The translations under genes and the position numbers were made by a program. Positions 8,295-18,017 of a DNA stretch of 60,842 nt are shown one piece after another. The notes under the pieces were generated by a model. The model saw only the letters and a list, made by a program, of their open reading frames with translations. It had not been told where the DNA came from and made no database searches. Position 1 is the first letter of the stretch. Each line of letters starts with the position of its first letter. Source of the DNA: Opitutales bacterium (GTDB lineage: Bacteria > Verrucomicrobiota > Verrucomicrobiia > Opitutales > Oceanipulchritudinaceae); contig JAFIGH010000020.1 in assembly GCA_020831525.1 (NCBI GenBank), positions 1 through 60,842 of the forward strand, written 5' to 3'.

Positions 8295-10769
8295 ATGAAC
8301 AGTATCGACACTGCTTTCGCGAGTCACCTCAAGCTGCCGGATCTTTGGCAGCAGGCTGCCATCCGCGCCCTGCGCGACGGGCGCGACGTCATCGTACACG
8401 CCCCCACGGGAGCGGGAAAAACCTTCATCTTCGAAACCCTTGTCGAAACCGGACTGCGCAAAAACGTCGTCTACACCGTCCCCACCCGTGCGCTCGCCAA
8501 CGACAAACGCCTTGAATGGGCGGCGCAGCGGTGGGACGTGGGCATCGTCACAGGCGACCTTGCCGAAAACACGGAGGCACCGGTCATCGTCGCCACCCTC
8601 GAGACACAGAAACACCGATTCCTTGCGGGCGGGGGTCCGGGCCTTCTCGTCGTCGATGAATACCAGATGCTCGGCGACCCCTCGCGGGGTGTGAACTACG
8701 AACTCGCCCTCGCCCTTGCCCCGCCCGACACCCAGCTTCTCCTCCTCAGCGGCTCCGTCGGCAACCCCGAGTCCGTCGCCGACTGGCTGCGCCGCCTCGG
8801 GCGCGACGTCGAGTTGATCGAGCACTACGAGCGCCCCGTTCCCCTCGACGAAGTCAATGTCGAAGCGCTCCCCGAGCGCTCCGTCCCGGCGTCCGTCCGC
8901 GGTCTCTGGCCCCGTGCCATCGGCAAAGCCCTCGCCGCTGGAATGGCCCCGCTCCTCGCCTTCGCCCCCCGCCGGCGCGCCGCCGAGACGCTCGCCATGC
9001 AACTCGCCCGCGCCCTCCCCGAGGAAGATCCGCTCATCCTCACACCCGAACAGGAGCGCCTCGCCGGAGACACCCTCACCAAGCTCCTCAAGGCACGCAT
9101 CGCCTTTCACCACAGCGGCCTCAGCTACCGCCAGCGCGCCGGTCTCGTCGAGCCCCTCGCCAAAGCCGGGCAACTGCGCGTCGTCGTCGCCACCATGGGT
9201 CTCGCCGCCGGGATCAACTTTTCCATGCGCAGCGTCCTCGTCACCGACCGCGAATACCGCGCCGGAGACCACAGCCATCTCGTGCGGCCCGACGAACTCC
9301 TCCAGATGTTCGGGCGGGCGGGACGGCGCGGCCTCGACAAAAAGGGCTACATTCTCGTCGCGCCGGGCAAACCGAGGCTCAACGAAAGCCGCCCCCTCTC
9401 CCTCCGCCGCACAAACCAGATCGACTGGCCCAGCCTCATCGCCGTCATGCACGCCGCCGCCGTGCGCGGACGCGATCCCGCCGAAGCCGCGCGCGACCTA
9501 TCCTCCCGCCTCTTCAGCCCGCGCCGAGTCGTCCTCGGCCTCGCGGGCTTTCATGCCGACGGCCCGCCCCCCGCCGACGAACCCGCCCCCACCCGCATGC
9601 AGCAAATCGAGGAATTCCAGACCCCCGACGGCGACTGGGAGCGGCTCCGCAGCCCGCGCCGTGCGCCCCTCGGCGAAGCACTCACAGTTGCGCGGGGACG
9701 CTGGACGCCCGCCCTCTCGCAGGCCTTTGCCTTGAGCGGTGTGACAGCGGGCACCCTCTGCAAAATCGATACCGAGGAGGGGAAACTCTACGGACGCGAA
9801 GTGCCCCTCGCGCGCATTGGCAAAGACAAAGCCGAGGGCGAGCTTGTCCTCACCCGGTGGACACACGCCGCCCTGCGCGAACTCCACAAAGACACGCCGC
9901 CACCCGAAGGCCGCCCGCGCGGCCGCAAACGCTGGACCCTCGACCAGCTCGAAGACCACATCCTTCCGCTCCTGCCCCGCCTCGCGCAAGGGGGTGCCGT
10001 CCACGCCCTCGCCGAGCGCGGCGGCATGCTCTACGCGCGCCTCGACTACCGCTGGGCCGAGACATTCGCCGTCATCGACAGCGCCGGCCGCCCCCTCATC
10101 AACCCGCCCCGCCGTAAAGTCGCCGTCGAAGTCAACCTCCACTTCGCGGGCACCGCACCGAAAGAACGACCGCGCGGCCGTACTGCCGCCGAGACATGGT
10201 ACCAACTCGGCCTCATCGACGCCCGGACCCGCCCCACCCGCCGCGGCGTCATCTTCAGCTTTTTCAACCACGGCGAGGGCCTTGCTGTGGCCGCCGCCCT
10301 CGAGGACCCTTCCTATCCGCTCGAAGAACTCGCCTACGACATCGCCAACCTGCGCGCGGGCCACCGCTTCGGCGGGCAGAACGACTACTCCACCCGCCTC
10401 GGCGACACCTGCCGCCTCGCCTTCCGCAACGCCACCTACCCCGGATACCTCCGCAAGGGCGTACCCGAAACCTATGGCAACGGTGCCTCCGAAACCCTCC
10501 AACGCCTTGCCGCCAACCCCGCCCTGCGGGCGCGCGTGCTCGGTGAAGACCTCCTCGCCGGCGACATCGAACGCGCCCGCCTCGAATGGCGCAGCCTCCT
10601 CAACCAAATCGCCCACGCCCCCGATCTCGACTGGGAACGCTGGATCGACTTCCGCCACGAAATCCGCCGCCTCCTCTACTCCCTCGCCCCCCAAAGCCCC
10701 TACGAGGACCTCCCCGCTCTCACCCCCGTCCAGCAAAAACGCCACCGCTCCTTCCTCTCCTTCGATTGA
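8295..10769 (+). CDS. Ski2-like DExH superfamily 2 helicase
   Basis: An 824-residue ATP-dependent helicase. Motif I is APTGAGKT (36-43) and motif II reads DEYQ (121-124) instead of DEAD or DEVH. Motif III is SGSVGN and motif VI is QMFGRAGRRG, with HHSGL and the LAAGINF stretch typical of Ski2/Hel308-like enzymes. The C-terminal 400 residues carry no domain I recognise and hold several basic patches. The family unwinds RNA or branched DNA in RNA decay or repair; the substrate here is not shown by the sequence. The start is the first ATG ahead of the conserved N-terminus. It stands alone, divergent from the 5'-nucleotidase. Confidence 0.85.
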   Translation: MNSIDTAFASHLKLPDLWQQAAIRALRDGRDVIVHAPTGAGKTFIFETLVETGLRKNVVYTVPTRALANDKRLEWAAQRWDVGIVTGDLAENTEAPVIVATLETQKHRFLAGGGPGLLVVDEYQMLGDPSRGVNYELALALAPPDTQLLLLSGSVGNPESVADWLRRLGRDVELIEHYERPVPLDEVNVEALPERSVPASVRGLWPRAIGKALAAGMAPLLAFAPRRRAAETLAMQLARALPEEDPLILTPEQERLAGDTLTKLLKARIAFHHSGLSYRQRAGLVEPLAKAGQLRVVVATMGLAAGINFSMRSVLVTDREYRAGDHSHLVRPDELLQMFGRAGRRGLDKKGYILVAPGKPRLNESRPLSLRRTNQIDWPSLIAVMHAAAVRGRDPAEAARDLSSRLFSPRRVVLGLAGFHADGPPPADEPAPTRMQQIEEFQTPDGDWERLRSPRRAPLGEALTVARGRWTPALSQAFALSGVTAGTLCKIDTEEGKLYGREVPLARIGKDKAEGELVLTRWTHAALRELHKDTPPPEGRPRGRKRWTLDQLEDHILPLLPRLAQGGAVHALAERGGMLYARLDYRWAETFAVIDSAGRPLINPPRRKVAVEVNLHFAGTAPKERPRGRTAAETWYQLGLIDARTRPTRRGVIFSFFNHGEGLAVAAALEDPSYPLEELAYDIANLRAGHRFGGQNDYSTRLGDTCRLAFRNATYPGYLRKGVPETYGNGASETLQRLAANPALRARVLGEDLLAGDIERARLEWRSLLNQIAHAPDLDWERWIDFRHEIRRLLYSLAPQSPYEDLPALTPVQQKRHRSFLSFD

Positions 10770-10788
10770 GCAAATCTTTCGACGTCAG

Positions 10789-11058
10789 CTAGAGAAAGAG
10801 GAAGAGTCCGAACATCATCGAAACGCCAACAAAGAGGAGGGAGTCGGCGAACAAGATAATCAACAAGCGCTGTAATGGATAGAAGAATTGGATACGAACG
10901 ACTCGGCTATTTTCAATCTCCGCACGGATTTCAATGACCGCCGATACAAATATAAGGAAAACGACCGCATGAAAGAACCAATCCGGTAGATCCGAAGTGC
11001 TCTCTGCATCAAGTTTGTGGGCAAACGAAGCACCACTGCGGGCGTGCGGGGGCGTGCC
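10789..11058 (-). pseudogene. Headless open frame with two membrane segments
   Basis: This 289-base gap between converging genes holds an 89-codon open frame on the minus strand that begins in frame directly after the TGA of the host-attachment gene and ends at TAG (10789-10791). It contains no ATG, GTG or TTG before its first hydrophobic segment. The product would read DLPDWFFHAVVFLIFVSAVI, a charged EIRAEIENSR loop, then LLIILFADSLLFVGVSMMFG. The composition is protein-like, and GC is clearly lower than in the neighbours. I do not recognise the family. It is either a 3' remnant of a membrane protein or an extension reached only by readthrough or a non-canonical start. Confidence 0.35.
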
Positions 11059-11526
11059 TCAATAGGCGGCGTCAATGGCCGCCTGGATCACCCGTGGCGC
11101 TTCGGTGGTCAGATTCTTGGGTATTTCGAGCACGACCTTACCGCGTGTCGGCTCGTCGAGCTTGGAACGGAGAAGGCCGAGAAAGCTGGGCTCGGCAACG
11201 AGAACGAGGCGCTCCAGCGAGCCGCGGCTACGGGCTTTTTTCAGTTCGGCGGCGATTTCGCGGGCAAACTTCTCGGCCTCGCGCCGTTTGGAGTCGGATG
11301 CCTCGCCCATGGAGTCCTCCGAGGGATTGGCGGACTGGAAAACCTGTCCGGGCGCGTCGCGGTCGAGGTCGCGGCCGTGCATACGAGATTCCGGGTGGAG
11401 GCGTGTCTCCAGTTCAAGGAGAGGGCTGAACTTCTTTTCGCGCGCGAAAAAGCGCGCATGACCGGCGTTGGCCGCCACGACTAGAATTTGTCCCGCCTGA
11501 ATAGCTCTTTGTGTCTGCGTTGTCAT
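11059..11526 (-). CDS. Host-attachment-family (baeRF-like) protein
   Basis: A 155-residue soluble protein of the family named host attachment protein (PF10116), first described in agrobacteria and related to archaeal release-factor-1-like (baeRF) folds. Seen here are the start QILVVAANAGHARFFARE, the middle RREAEKFAREIAAELKKA and the RLVLVAEPSFLGLLRSKL strand-helix, all family hallmarks. Its biochemical role is unsettled. The ATG at 11526 has a strong AAAGGAG just ahead, but only two bases away. It follows mgtE on the same strand after about 76 bases containing a small hairpin, so it may have its own promoter. Confidence 0.8.
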   Translation of the reverse strand: MTTQTQRAIQAGQILVVAANAGHARFFAREKKFSPLLELETRLHPESRMHGRDLDRDAPGQVFQSANPSEDSMGEASDSKRREAEKFAREIAAELKKARSRGSLERLVLVAEPSFLGLLRSKLDEPTRGKVVLEIPKNLTTEAPRVIQAAIDAAY

Positions 11527-11562
11527 AGCTCCTTTCAATTTACAATAACGGTGGTTTCTAAA

Positions 11563-11584
11563 CCGGTGTCTATCGTAACACCGG
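11563..11584 (-). terminator. Hairpin between mgtE and the host-attachment gene
   Basis: CCGGTGT (11563-11569) and ACACCGG (11578-11584) form a 7-bp stem with an 8-base loop. It lies 19 bases after the mgtE stop on the minus strand. The following TTT is too short for a classical terminator, so it may only attenuate or stabilise the transcript. Confidence 0.35.
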
Positions 11585-11602
11585 ATACACGGCGAAGCAA
11601 CC

Positions 11603-12973
11603 TCAGCCCGCACCGAGGATTTTCACGATGAAGAGCGTGCTGAGGCCGAGGTAGATGGTGACTCCGGTAATGTCGGTGATGGTCGTGAGGACCGGGCCGG
11701 TCATCATGGCGGGATCCTTGCCCATTTTTTTGATAAAGAAGGGCAGCGTGCCGCCGACAATACCGGCGAGGAACACATTGCACGCAAGGGCAATGCCTGC
11801 GACGAGGCCCATCCACGCGTTGCCCTGCAAGACGTAGGCAACAACGGCGAAGAGCACCCCGAGTGCCGCGCCGTTGACGAGGCCGATGAGGATTTCCTTG
11901 CGCGTGGCCTTCCAGAATTCGTTCAGCCGCGCCTCGCCGAGGGCGATGCTGCGGATCGAGACGGAGAGCGCCTGGATGCCGACATTGCCCCCCATGTCCG
12001 TGATCATGGGGAGAAAGGCGGCGAGAATGGCCACCTGCGCGATGGTATCCTCGAAGCCGGAGATGATGAAGACGGCGCCGAGGTTGAGAAAGATGTTGGC
12101 GGCCATCCACGGCAGGCGCATTCGCACGGACCCCATCGGGGGAGTGAAGAAGCTCTCCTCCTTCGAGGCCGCGTTGAGAGCGGTGAACTGGTCGGCAAGG
12201 CTGCGGTTGAGGGCGCGGGCGGCATCGTCGAGAGTGATGATACCGATCATGGCGTTATTCGTGTCGATGACCGGGAGCGAGAGCTGGCGGCGGTTGAGGA
12301 GCATGCGCGCGGCCTCCTCGGCGGGGTGGCGGTCGGGCACGACGGCGAGGCGCCGGTTCATCACCGTGCCCACGGGGACCGTCGTCTCCTGGGAAAGCAG
12401 CTCGCGCAGGGTAATCATCCCGACAGGCGTCCCCGCGCTGTCGATGACGTAGATGTCGGAACGCTGCTCATGGTGCACGGGCAGGCTCTCGACCGCCGCG
12501 ATCACTTCGCCCACCGGTGTCTTTTCGTCGACGGCGAAGAAGTCCGTCGTCATGAGCGCGCCGGCTTCCTCGGCAGTGTAGCGTTCGAGGCTTTCGATCT
12601 CCCCGCGGTCCTCCTCGCTGAGCTGGCCGATATAGGCCGTGCGCCGCTGTTCGGCGAGCAGGGGCGTGATATCCGCGACGCGGTCGACCGGCACATGCTT
12701 TAGCAGGGCAAAGGCTGTCTTGGCTTTGGCGGCGGAGAGCACGTCGGCGACGAGTCGCGTGGGCATGCGCGCAATGATTTCGCCCGCGCGGTCGGGCTTC
12801 ATCTTGCGCAGGCACGGCACAATATGCTCGCGCGGTGCCTGGGCCAGCATGTCGGCGGCGCGCCCGACCGAGATGCGGGCCGCGAGTGAGGCGGCTTCTT
12901 CGGCACGCCCTTCGGCGAGGGCCCCGGCCATTTCCAGCCGCAGTTCTTTGAGTTTTTCAGGTACGAGAATCAT
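11603..12973 (-). CDS. mgtE: Magnesium transporter MgtE
   Basis: A 456-residue inner-membrane Mg2+ channel. It has the three usual parts: an N-terminal superhelical MgtE_N domain (about 25-125), a tandem CBS pair (about 130-255, with [18 protein letters not shown] and [18 protein letters not shown]) and a five-helix transmembrane pore (about 285-455) containing [20 protein letters not shown]. Cytosolic Mg2+ binding between the N and CBS domains closes the pore in characterised homologues. The ATG at 12973 gives the standard length; it is divergent from coaD. A 3' hairpin separates it from the next gene. Confidence 0.95.
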   Translation of the reverse strand: MILVPEKLKELRLEMAGALAEGRAEEAASLAARISVGRAADMLAQAPREHIVPCLRKMKPDRAGEIIARMPTRLVADVLSAAKAKTAFALLKHVPVDRVADITPLLAEQRRTAYIGQLSEEDRGEIESLERYTAEEAGALMTTDFFAVDEKTPVGEVIAAVESLPVHHEQRSDIYVIDSAGTPVGMITLRELLSQETTVPVGTVMNRRLAVVPDRHPAEEAARMLLNRRQLSLPVIDTNNAMIGIITLDDAARALNRSLADQFTALNAASKEESFFTPPMGSVRMRLPWMAANIFLNLGAVFIISGFEDTIAQVAILAAFLPMITDMGGNVGIQALSVSIRSIALGEARLNEFWKATRKEILIGLVNGAALGVLFAVVAYVLQGNAWMGLVAGIALACNVFLAGIVGGTLPFFIKKMGKDPAMMTGPVLTTITDITGVTIYLGLSTLFIVKILGAG

Positions 12974-13144
12974 GTCGGGTCCGTGGTTTCGGTGAAGAGG
13001 AGACAAGGGCACCAAGAAAACGGGTTCAGGGGGAACCGGCGTCCGTTTGGTCCGGCCCGGAGAATCAAACCGCCCGCCGGAAGGCAGGGAAAGCAAAAAA
13101 AGGTTTTGCGGGGCGGAGCCGTCTGGTGTGCGATGCGCGGTCCC

Positions 13145-13645
13145 ATGCGGAAAGCTTTGTATCCAGGGACGTTCGACCCTTTCACAAACGGCCATCTCGA
13201 CATTCTGCGGCGGGCCTGCCGGATCTTCGACGAAGTGATCATCGCGGTGGCTCCCAATCCACGGAAGGAGCCGCTGTTCTCCGCCGAGGAGCGGATGGAA
13301 ATGATCAACGGAAACATCGTGGGCCTGAACGCGCGGGTGACGGGTTTCGGCGGTCTTGTCGTCGATTTCGCCGAATCCTGCGGCGCCATCGCGCTCATCC
13401 GCGGCCTGCGCGCCGTGTCCGACTTCGAGTTCGAGTTCCAAATGACGCAGATGAACCGCGACCTCAACGACAAGATTGAAACGATTTTCCTCATGCCGGG
13501 TTCGCGCTACTTTTTCACGAGTTCGACGCTCATGAAGCAGGTCTCGTATTATGACACGGCGCGGATCGCGAAGTTTGTTCCGCCCAACGTCGCGGCGGCC
13601 CTGCAGGCGCGCTTCGCCAAAAACCCGGAGGCGGGCGAAGCATGA
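13145..13645 (+). CDS. coaD: Phosphopantetheine adenylyltransferase
   Basis: A 166-residue nucleotidyltransferase that joins ATP to 4'-phosphopantetheine to make dephospho-CoA, the penultimate CoA step. The N-terminus [18 protein letters not shown] carries the TxGH-type active-site histidine, [15 protein letters not shown] the substrate loop and [11 protein letters not shown] the second nucleotide-binding motif. The ATG at 13145 matches the family N-terminus; an ATG at 13133 would add four residues. The stop overlaps the start of an MFS exporter gene (ATGA). Confidence 0.95.
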   Translation: MRKALYPGTFDPFTNGHLDILRRACRIFDEVIIAVAPNPRKEPLFSAEERMEMINGNIVGLNARVTGFGGLVVDFAESCGAIALIRGLRAVSDFEFEFQMTQMNRDLNDKIETIFLMPGSRYFFTSSTLMKQVSYYDTARIAKFVPPNVAAALQARFAKNPEAGEA

Positions 13646-15039
13646 GCAAGCGCACGCCTTCCGGCACCGGCGCGGGCCGACAAAAGGCAGGGCGCTCCTC
13701 CCTCGGGGCGATCCTCCTCGTCGTCCTCATCGACTTGATCGGCTTTTCGATTATATTTCCACTTTTCCCCGCCATGCTCGAGCACTACCTTGGGCAAGAG
13801 GGGCCGGACAGTCTCATCGGGCGGCTCGCGGGATTCCTCGAAGGCCTCGCGCCGGTGCACAACAGCGCGTTCGTCACGGCGGTGCTCTTCGGCGGCGTCC
13901 TCGGCAGTATTTACAGCTTTCTTCAGTTTATCGCCGCCCCGCTCTGGGGCCGCCTCTCCGACCGTGTGGGGCGGCGCCGCGTGCTCCTCTTCACCGTCGG
14001 AGGGACTGCCCTGAGCTACCTGCTCTGGGCCTTCAGCGGCAGTTTTCTGCTCCTTGTCCTTGCCCGCGCTCTCGGCGGGATCATGGCGGGGAATATCGCC
14101 GTCGCAACCGCCGCCGTGGCCGACGTCACGACAGGCCGCGAGCGCACCCGCGCCATGGCACTTGTGGGAGTCGCTTTCGGCGTCGGGTTCGTCATAGGCC
14201 CGGCGATCGGCGGGCTGGCCTCGTTTGTCGACTTCACGCGGGTCTATCCCGGGGCCGCGCCGCTCGGCATCAATCCCTTCTCCTTCCCCGCCCTCTGCGC
14301 ACTCTTTCTCGCCACGGCCAACTTTTTCTGGGTGCTTCTGAGTTTCCGCGAAACCCTCCCCGAAAGCGGTGATGCCGAGGGCGGGGTGCGGGCCGATCCG
14401 CGCCTCATCGGCAGCGTCGCCAACCCCGCCGCGCGCCTCGCCTGCCGCGTGTATTTCGTGCTCATGATCGCGTTTGCGGGGATGGAGTTCACGCTCACGT
14501 TCCTCGCTGTGGAACGGTTGTTTTACCACCCGCCCGACATGATCTGGATGTTTATCTTCATCGGATTCATGCTTGCGCTCACACAGGGCTTTGTCGTGCG
14601 GCGGTTCGTCCGACGCACGGGCGAGATCCCCATGGCCGTGGCCGGAATACTCCTTGCCTTCCTCGGACTCGTCGCCCTCGCCTCCTCCCATGAAACGGTG
14701 CCGTTCTACACCGGCCTCGGTCTGCTCGCCGCCGGCATCGGCCTCACAAGCCCGACACTCAGCGCACTCGTCTCGCTCTACTCCGGAAAAGGCGAGCAAG
14801 GCCGCCACCTCGGCGCTTTCCGCGCCTACGGTGCTCTCGCCCGCGCCGTCGGCCCCTTTCTCGCCGCCATCCTCTTCTGGCAGTTCGGGTCGACCACCGC
14901 CTACCTCGCCGCCGCCGGTGTGATGCTTGTCGCCGTGCTCGGAGCCGTGCTCCTACCCAAGCCCTTCATTCCGGACGACGCTGAACCAGCGACCGGAAAA
15001 AAGGCGGAGCCCAGGCCGTTGCCCGACCTGCCTGGCTGA
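13642..15039 (+). CDS. MFS transporter, TetA-like drug/proton antiporter
   Basis: A 465-residue twelve-helix permease of the major facilitator superfamily. Motif [13 protein letters not shown], sits between helices 2 and 3 as in TetA-type drug:H+ antiporters, and [16 protein letters not shown] is the antiporter motif C in helix 5. The insert of about 35 residues between helices 1 and 2 is longer than in TetA. The substrate is unknown. Translational coupling to coaD (ATGA) is probably organisational. YcjX follows after 52 bases. Confidence 0.85.
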   Translation: MSKRTPSGTGAGRQKAGRSSLGAILLVVLIDLIGFSIIFPLFPAMLEHYLGQEGPDSLIGRLAGFLEGLAPVHNSAFVTAVLFGGVLGSIYSFLQFIAAPLWGRLSDRVGRRRVLLFTVGGTALSYLLWAFSGSFLLLVLARALGGIMAGNIAVATAAVADVTTGRERTRAMALVGVAFGVGFVIGPAIGGLASFVDFTRVYPGAAPLGINPFSFPALCALFLATANFFWVLLSFRETLPESGDAEGGVRADPRLIGSVANPAARLACRVYFVLMIAFAGMEFTLTFLAVERLFYHPPDMIWMFIFIGFMLALTQGFVVRRFVRRTGEIPMAVAGILLAFLGLVALASSHETVPFYTGLGLLAAGIGLTSPTLSALVSLYSGKGEQGRHLGAFRAYGALARAVGPFLAAILFWQFGSTTAYLAAAGVMLVAVLGAVLLPKPFIPDDAEPATGKKAEPRPLPDLPG

Positions 15040-15091
15040 ACCGGAATACCGTTGTCATTCGCGGCCCGGCGGGATCGAATGGCACCCAACA

Positions 15092-16540
15092 ATGAGCACG
15101 CGTCCCGATACGGCCCGCGAGGTCGCCGACTTACTCCGCGACCTGCGCCCCGGCAATCCCTTCGAGCGCGCCGCCCGCATCGGCGTTGTTGGCGGAAGCC
15201 GGGCAGGCAAATCCGTATTTCTCACTTCGCTCCTCGATCACCTGCGCCACTTTGACGCGCGGCGCTTCCGGCTCACGGACAACGGCCTCTTCCTGAAAAC
15301 CGCCCTCGACCTGCGCGACTTCACCGAAGAACCGCTGCCGGAGCCCCCGGCGCGCTTTCCCTACGAAGCCTTCCGCGCCCAGTTGTCGGAGGCCGCCGCG
15401 TGGCCGCGCAAAACCCGCGACGCCTACCAGATCCGTGTGCGCATGAGCGTCAACGCCGGCCCCTTCGGCCTGCGCGTTCCACTGCTGCTTACCTTTCTCG
15501 ACTTCCCGGGCGAACGGTTTGCCGACGCCGCCATGGCCGGACGCTCCTTCGGGGAGTGGTCCGACACAATGGAGCGCACCCTCCTCGCCAGCGCCGCGCA
15601 CGGCGAGGCGGTTGCCGCATACCGCAAAACACGCATGGCTCCTGAGGCCACGGCGGAGAGTGTGGCCCTCGCCTATAAGCGGCTTCTCGCCGTCATGATC
15701 GCGGACTACCGCGTTCTCATCTCGCCCTCCGCCTTCGCCCTCGGCCCGGAGGGCGACTCCCCGCCGCGCGACGCCGACCCCGAGACACTCGCCGCGCAAC
15801 GGTTGTGCGGTCTCGACGCAGAGCGCCCCTTCGCCCCGCTCGACAGCGTGGAACAGCGCCGCCACCCGGAAATCGCCCGTGTGTATTCGGAGAACTACGA
15901 CGCCTACCGCCGCGAACTTGTCGAGCCCCTCTTCGCCGCCCTCAAGCGGTGCGACCGTATCGCCTTTCTCGCGAATATCCCCGAAATCCTGCAGAGCGGC
16001 GTAGGCGCGCTCAACGACACCTCCGATCTCCTGCAAAACGTTCTCGCCGGGTGTTTTGCCGATTCCAATCTCCTCACCCGCTCCGCCCGTGCCCTCGGCA
16101 ACCGAGTCCTCCCGCTCCTTCTGCGCGAGGACTGGCGACCGGGCGGCGTCAACCGTGTTGCCCTTGCCGCTACCCAGGCCGACCGTATCCACCCCGCCGA
16201 TACCGACAGGCTGAAGCACCTTCTGCGCGAACTGGCCGCGCCCGTCCTGCGCAACGCGGGGGCGTCCGCGCATATCGAACTCTTTACCTGCGCCGCCGTG
16301 CGCGCCACGGAATCGCACGCCGACCGTCTCCGCGGCGTTCCCGCGCGCGAGGCGGGAGCCAGCCCGGAGGAGCGGCACCCCCACGACTACGACGTCTCCC
16401 GCCTTCCCCCCGCATGGCCGGACGACTGGGATCCCGCCGCCTACAGCTTCGAGGACGTCCTCCCACGCCTCTCGCCCAACCGCCGCCGCCCGCCCGCCCA
16501 GGCAGGCCTCGACACACTCTTCCAGTTTCTCCTCCCATGA
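15092..16540 (+). CDS. ycjX: YcjX-family GTPase-like protein
   Basis: A 482-residue P-loop protein of the YcjX (DUF463) family. The Walker A sequence GGSRAGKSVFLTSLLDHL near residues 30-47 matches the family's modified loop, and LLTFLDFPGERF is the switch region. In proteobacteria ycjX and ycjF are adjacent and belong to stress regulons (sigma32, Psp), and structures show GTP-dependent conformations, but the function is unknown. The ATG at 15092 precedes the conserved REVADLLRDLRPG. Its stop overlaps the following ycjF start, so the classical pair is preserved here. Confidence 0.85.
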   Translation: MSTRPDTAREVADLLRDLRPGNPFERAARIGVVGGSRAGKSVFLTSLLDHLRHFDARRFRLTDNGLFLKTALDLRDFTEEPLPEPPARFPYEAFRAQLSEAAAWPRKTRDAYQIRVRMSVNAGPFGLRVPLLLTFLDFPGERFADAAMAGRSFGEWSDTMERTLLASAAHGEAVAAYRKTRMAPEATAESVALAYKRLLAVMIADYRVLISPSAFALGPEGDSPPRDADPETLAAQRLCGLDAERPFAPLDSVEQRRHPEIARVYSENYDAYRRELVEPLFAALKRCDRIAFLANIPEILQSGVGALNDTSDLLQNVLAGCFADSNLLTRSARALGNRVLPLLLREDWRPGGVNRVALAATQADRIHPADTDRLKHLLRELAAPVLRNAGASAHIELFTCAAVRATESHADRLRGVPAREAGASPEERHPHDYDVSRLPPAWPDDWDPAAYSFEDVLPRLSPNRRRPPAQAGLDTLFQFLLP

Positions 16541-17613
16541 CGAAGCCAACCGCGCCCCGCGAAGACGACACCGGCTACAACAATCCCACGCGCCCAAGCC
16601 GGTCCTCCCGGCCTCTCGGCGCGGAGGAGCGCGCCGCCTTTCATGCCGCCGAAGTCGAGCCCCTCGATCCCGATGAAATCCGCGGCGAACTCACCGAAAC
16701 AGAGGACAATCTCCATGGTGCCTTCCGCCGGGCGCTGCGGTGGGGCCGGGGCGCCATCCTCCTTGTCGCCCTCCTCGTCCTCTTCACCGGCCTCATGGCG
16801 TATGTCGTAGCCGTCGACATCTACCTCCGCCTCGAAACCCTGCCCCTTGCCCTGCAAGTTCCCTTCTGGATCCTTCTCGCGCTCTTTTCCGTCCTCCTCC
16901 TGCGCGTCGTTTTCCAAGGCATGAGGCTCTGGTGGCGGCTGCGCTCCCTGCCCCAAATCTCACTCCCCGCGCCGCTCGCGGAAGCGAATCCGCCCTCCGA
17001 CACCGAGGCCGCAAAAGCCCGTGAAGCACTCCTGCCCTACGTCAGGGGCCTCCACGAAGACCGCGCCCGCCTCGATGCGGAGTGGTCGGCTTTCTGGCCC
17101 GCCAAAGCGCCGCAACAGCCCGCCGCCGTCCTCCGGGCCGCCCGCGCCCTCACCGACCCGGCGCCCGTGGAGTCCTCACTCTGGCTCGAAGACCTCCAGA
17201 GCGGCGTCCTGCGACCCCTCGACGCCGTCGCCAATGAGCGTATCTGGCACTACACCAAGATTATCGGCCTCAAAACCGCCATCTCGCCCTTCCCCCTCAT
17301 CGACGCACTCGCCGTTCTCTACAACACTGGGCGCATGCTCCACGACCTCGCCCTGCTCTACAACCGGCGCATCCACCGCGCGCAGATCGCCCTCCTTCTC
17401 GGTCTTGTCATCTTCCAGACCTACGTCGCCAGCCAGGCTCAGGAGGTCCTCGAAAGCGGCGCCGAGGAGATGTCCGGCTTCCTCTCCAACAACCTCGCCC
17501 GCGCCTCCGGCAAACTCATCGGCGCGCGCATCGCCGAGGGCACCGTCAACGGCCTCGTCGCCCGCCGTCTCGGGCGCCGCGCCCTCCGCTACCTCCGTCC
17601 CGTCACAAAATAA
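16537..17613 (+). CDS. ycjF: YcjF-family (DUF697) membrane protein
   Basis: A 358-residue inner-membrane protein, partner of YcjX. The N-terminal 65 residues are acidic and polar. Two adjacent transmembrane segments follow (about 69-92 and 100-122). The C-terminal half is the DUF697 region, with hydrophobic stretches around AISPFPLIDALAVLYNTGRM and IALLLGLVIFQTYV, and a Gly/Arg-rich end. It starts at the ATG overlapping the YcjX stop. The role is unknown; the conserved pairing suggests a membrane complex with the YcjX GTPase. Confidence 0.8.
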   Translation: MTKPTAPREDDTGYNNPTRPSRSSRPLGAEERAAFHAAEVEPLDPDEIRGELTETEDNLHGAFRRALRWGRGAILLVALLVLFTGLMAYVVAVDIYLRLETLPLALQVPFWILLALFSVLLLRVVFQGMRLWWRLRSLPQISLPAPLAEANPPSDTEAAKAREALLPYVRGLHEDRARLDAEWSAFWPAKAPQQPAAVLRAARALTDPAPVESSLWLEDLQSGVLRPLDAVANERIWHYTKIIGLKTAISPFPLIDALAVLYNTGRMLHDLALLYNRRIHRAQIALLLGLVIFQTYVASQAQEVLESGAEEMSGFLSNNLARASGKLIGARIAEGTVNGLVARRLGRRALRYLRPVTK

Positions 17614-17858
17614 TCCACCTCTTCCTCTTCACCGTCGTTTTGGACCGCGAGTGGGTGCGAGACCTCGTGCACCAGACCGCCGCCGCAATCGTTCTCCGTC
17701 AACCGCGCAGGCCAAGGCCGGAACGGCAGACCGACCGACGACAATCGCGGAATGTGCGGCTCTTCGTAGTCGGCGGACCTTGGCTGGCCCCCGACCGAAT
17801 CGGGACGGTTGCTCTGGGATCGCCCGTGAAGGGCGCACCGGCCCTATCTCGCGTCGGC

Positions 17859-18017
17859 TCACCCCTTCACATACCAAGCAAGCACGATCAACGGCAGGAG
17901 AAGAAAGACAAAGGCGGCGAGAACGATCAGGGCATGGTCGCGCCGTGCGCGGCGGAGCGTTTCTTCGTCCGGCGGCGGCTCCGACGGGTCGCCCGGCGAG
18001 TGCTCAGGCGTCGTCAT
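17859..18017 (-). CDS. Small single-pass membrane protein (52 aa)
   Basis: A 52-residue product with a hydrophilic, acidic N-terminus (PGDPSEPPPDEETLRRARRD) and one strong transmembrane helix (ALIVLAAFVFLLLPLIVLAW), ending YVKG. Its ATG overlaps the stop of the upstream FGE-domain gene by 14 bases, which suggests translational coupling. I recognise no family. The clean topology and the coupling support a real gene; the size makes this uncertain. Confidence 0.55.
   Translation of the reverse strand: MTTPEHSPGDPSEPPPDEETLRRARRDHALIVLAAFVFLLLPLIVLAWYVKG

Noticed and set aside
8136-9452. Minus-strand 438-codon frame over the helicase start
   Set aside because: Acidic, Gly-rich translation typical of antisense to a GC-rich gene; it would also overlap the 5'-nucleotidase promoter.
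9498-10745. 415-codon minus frame opposite the helicase
   Set aside because: Gly/Ala/Glu-rich shadow with no motif; the + strand helicase motifs explain the region.
13090-13112. GCAAAA/TTTTGC hairpin as a terminator between mgtE and coaD
   Set aside because: The genes diverge here, so a terminator is not needed; the repeat is short and probably belongs to the promoter region.
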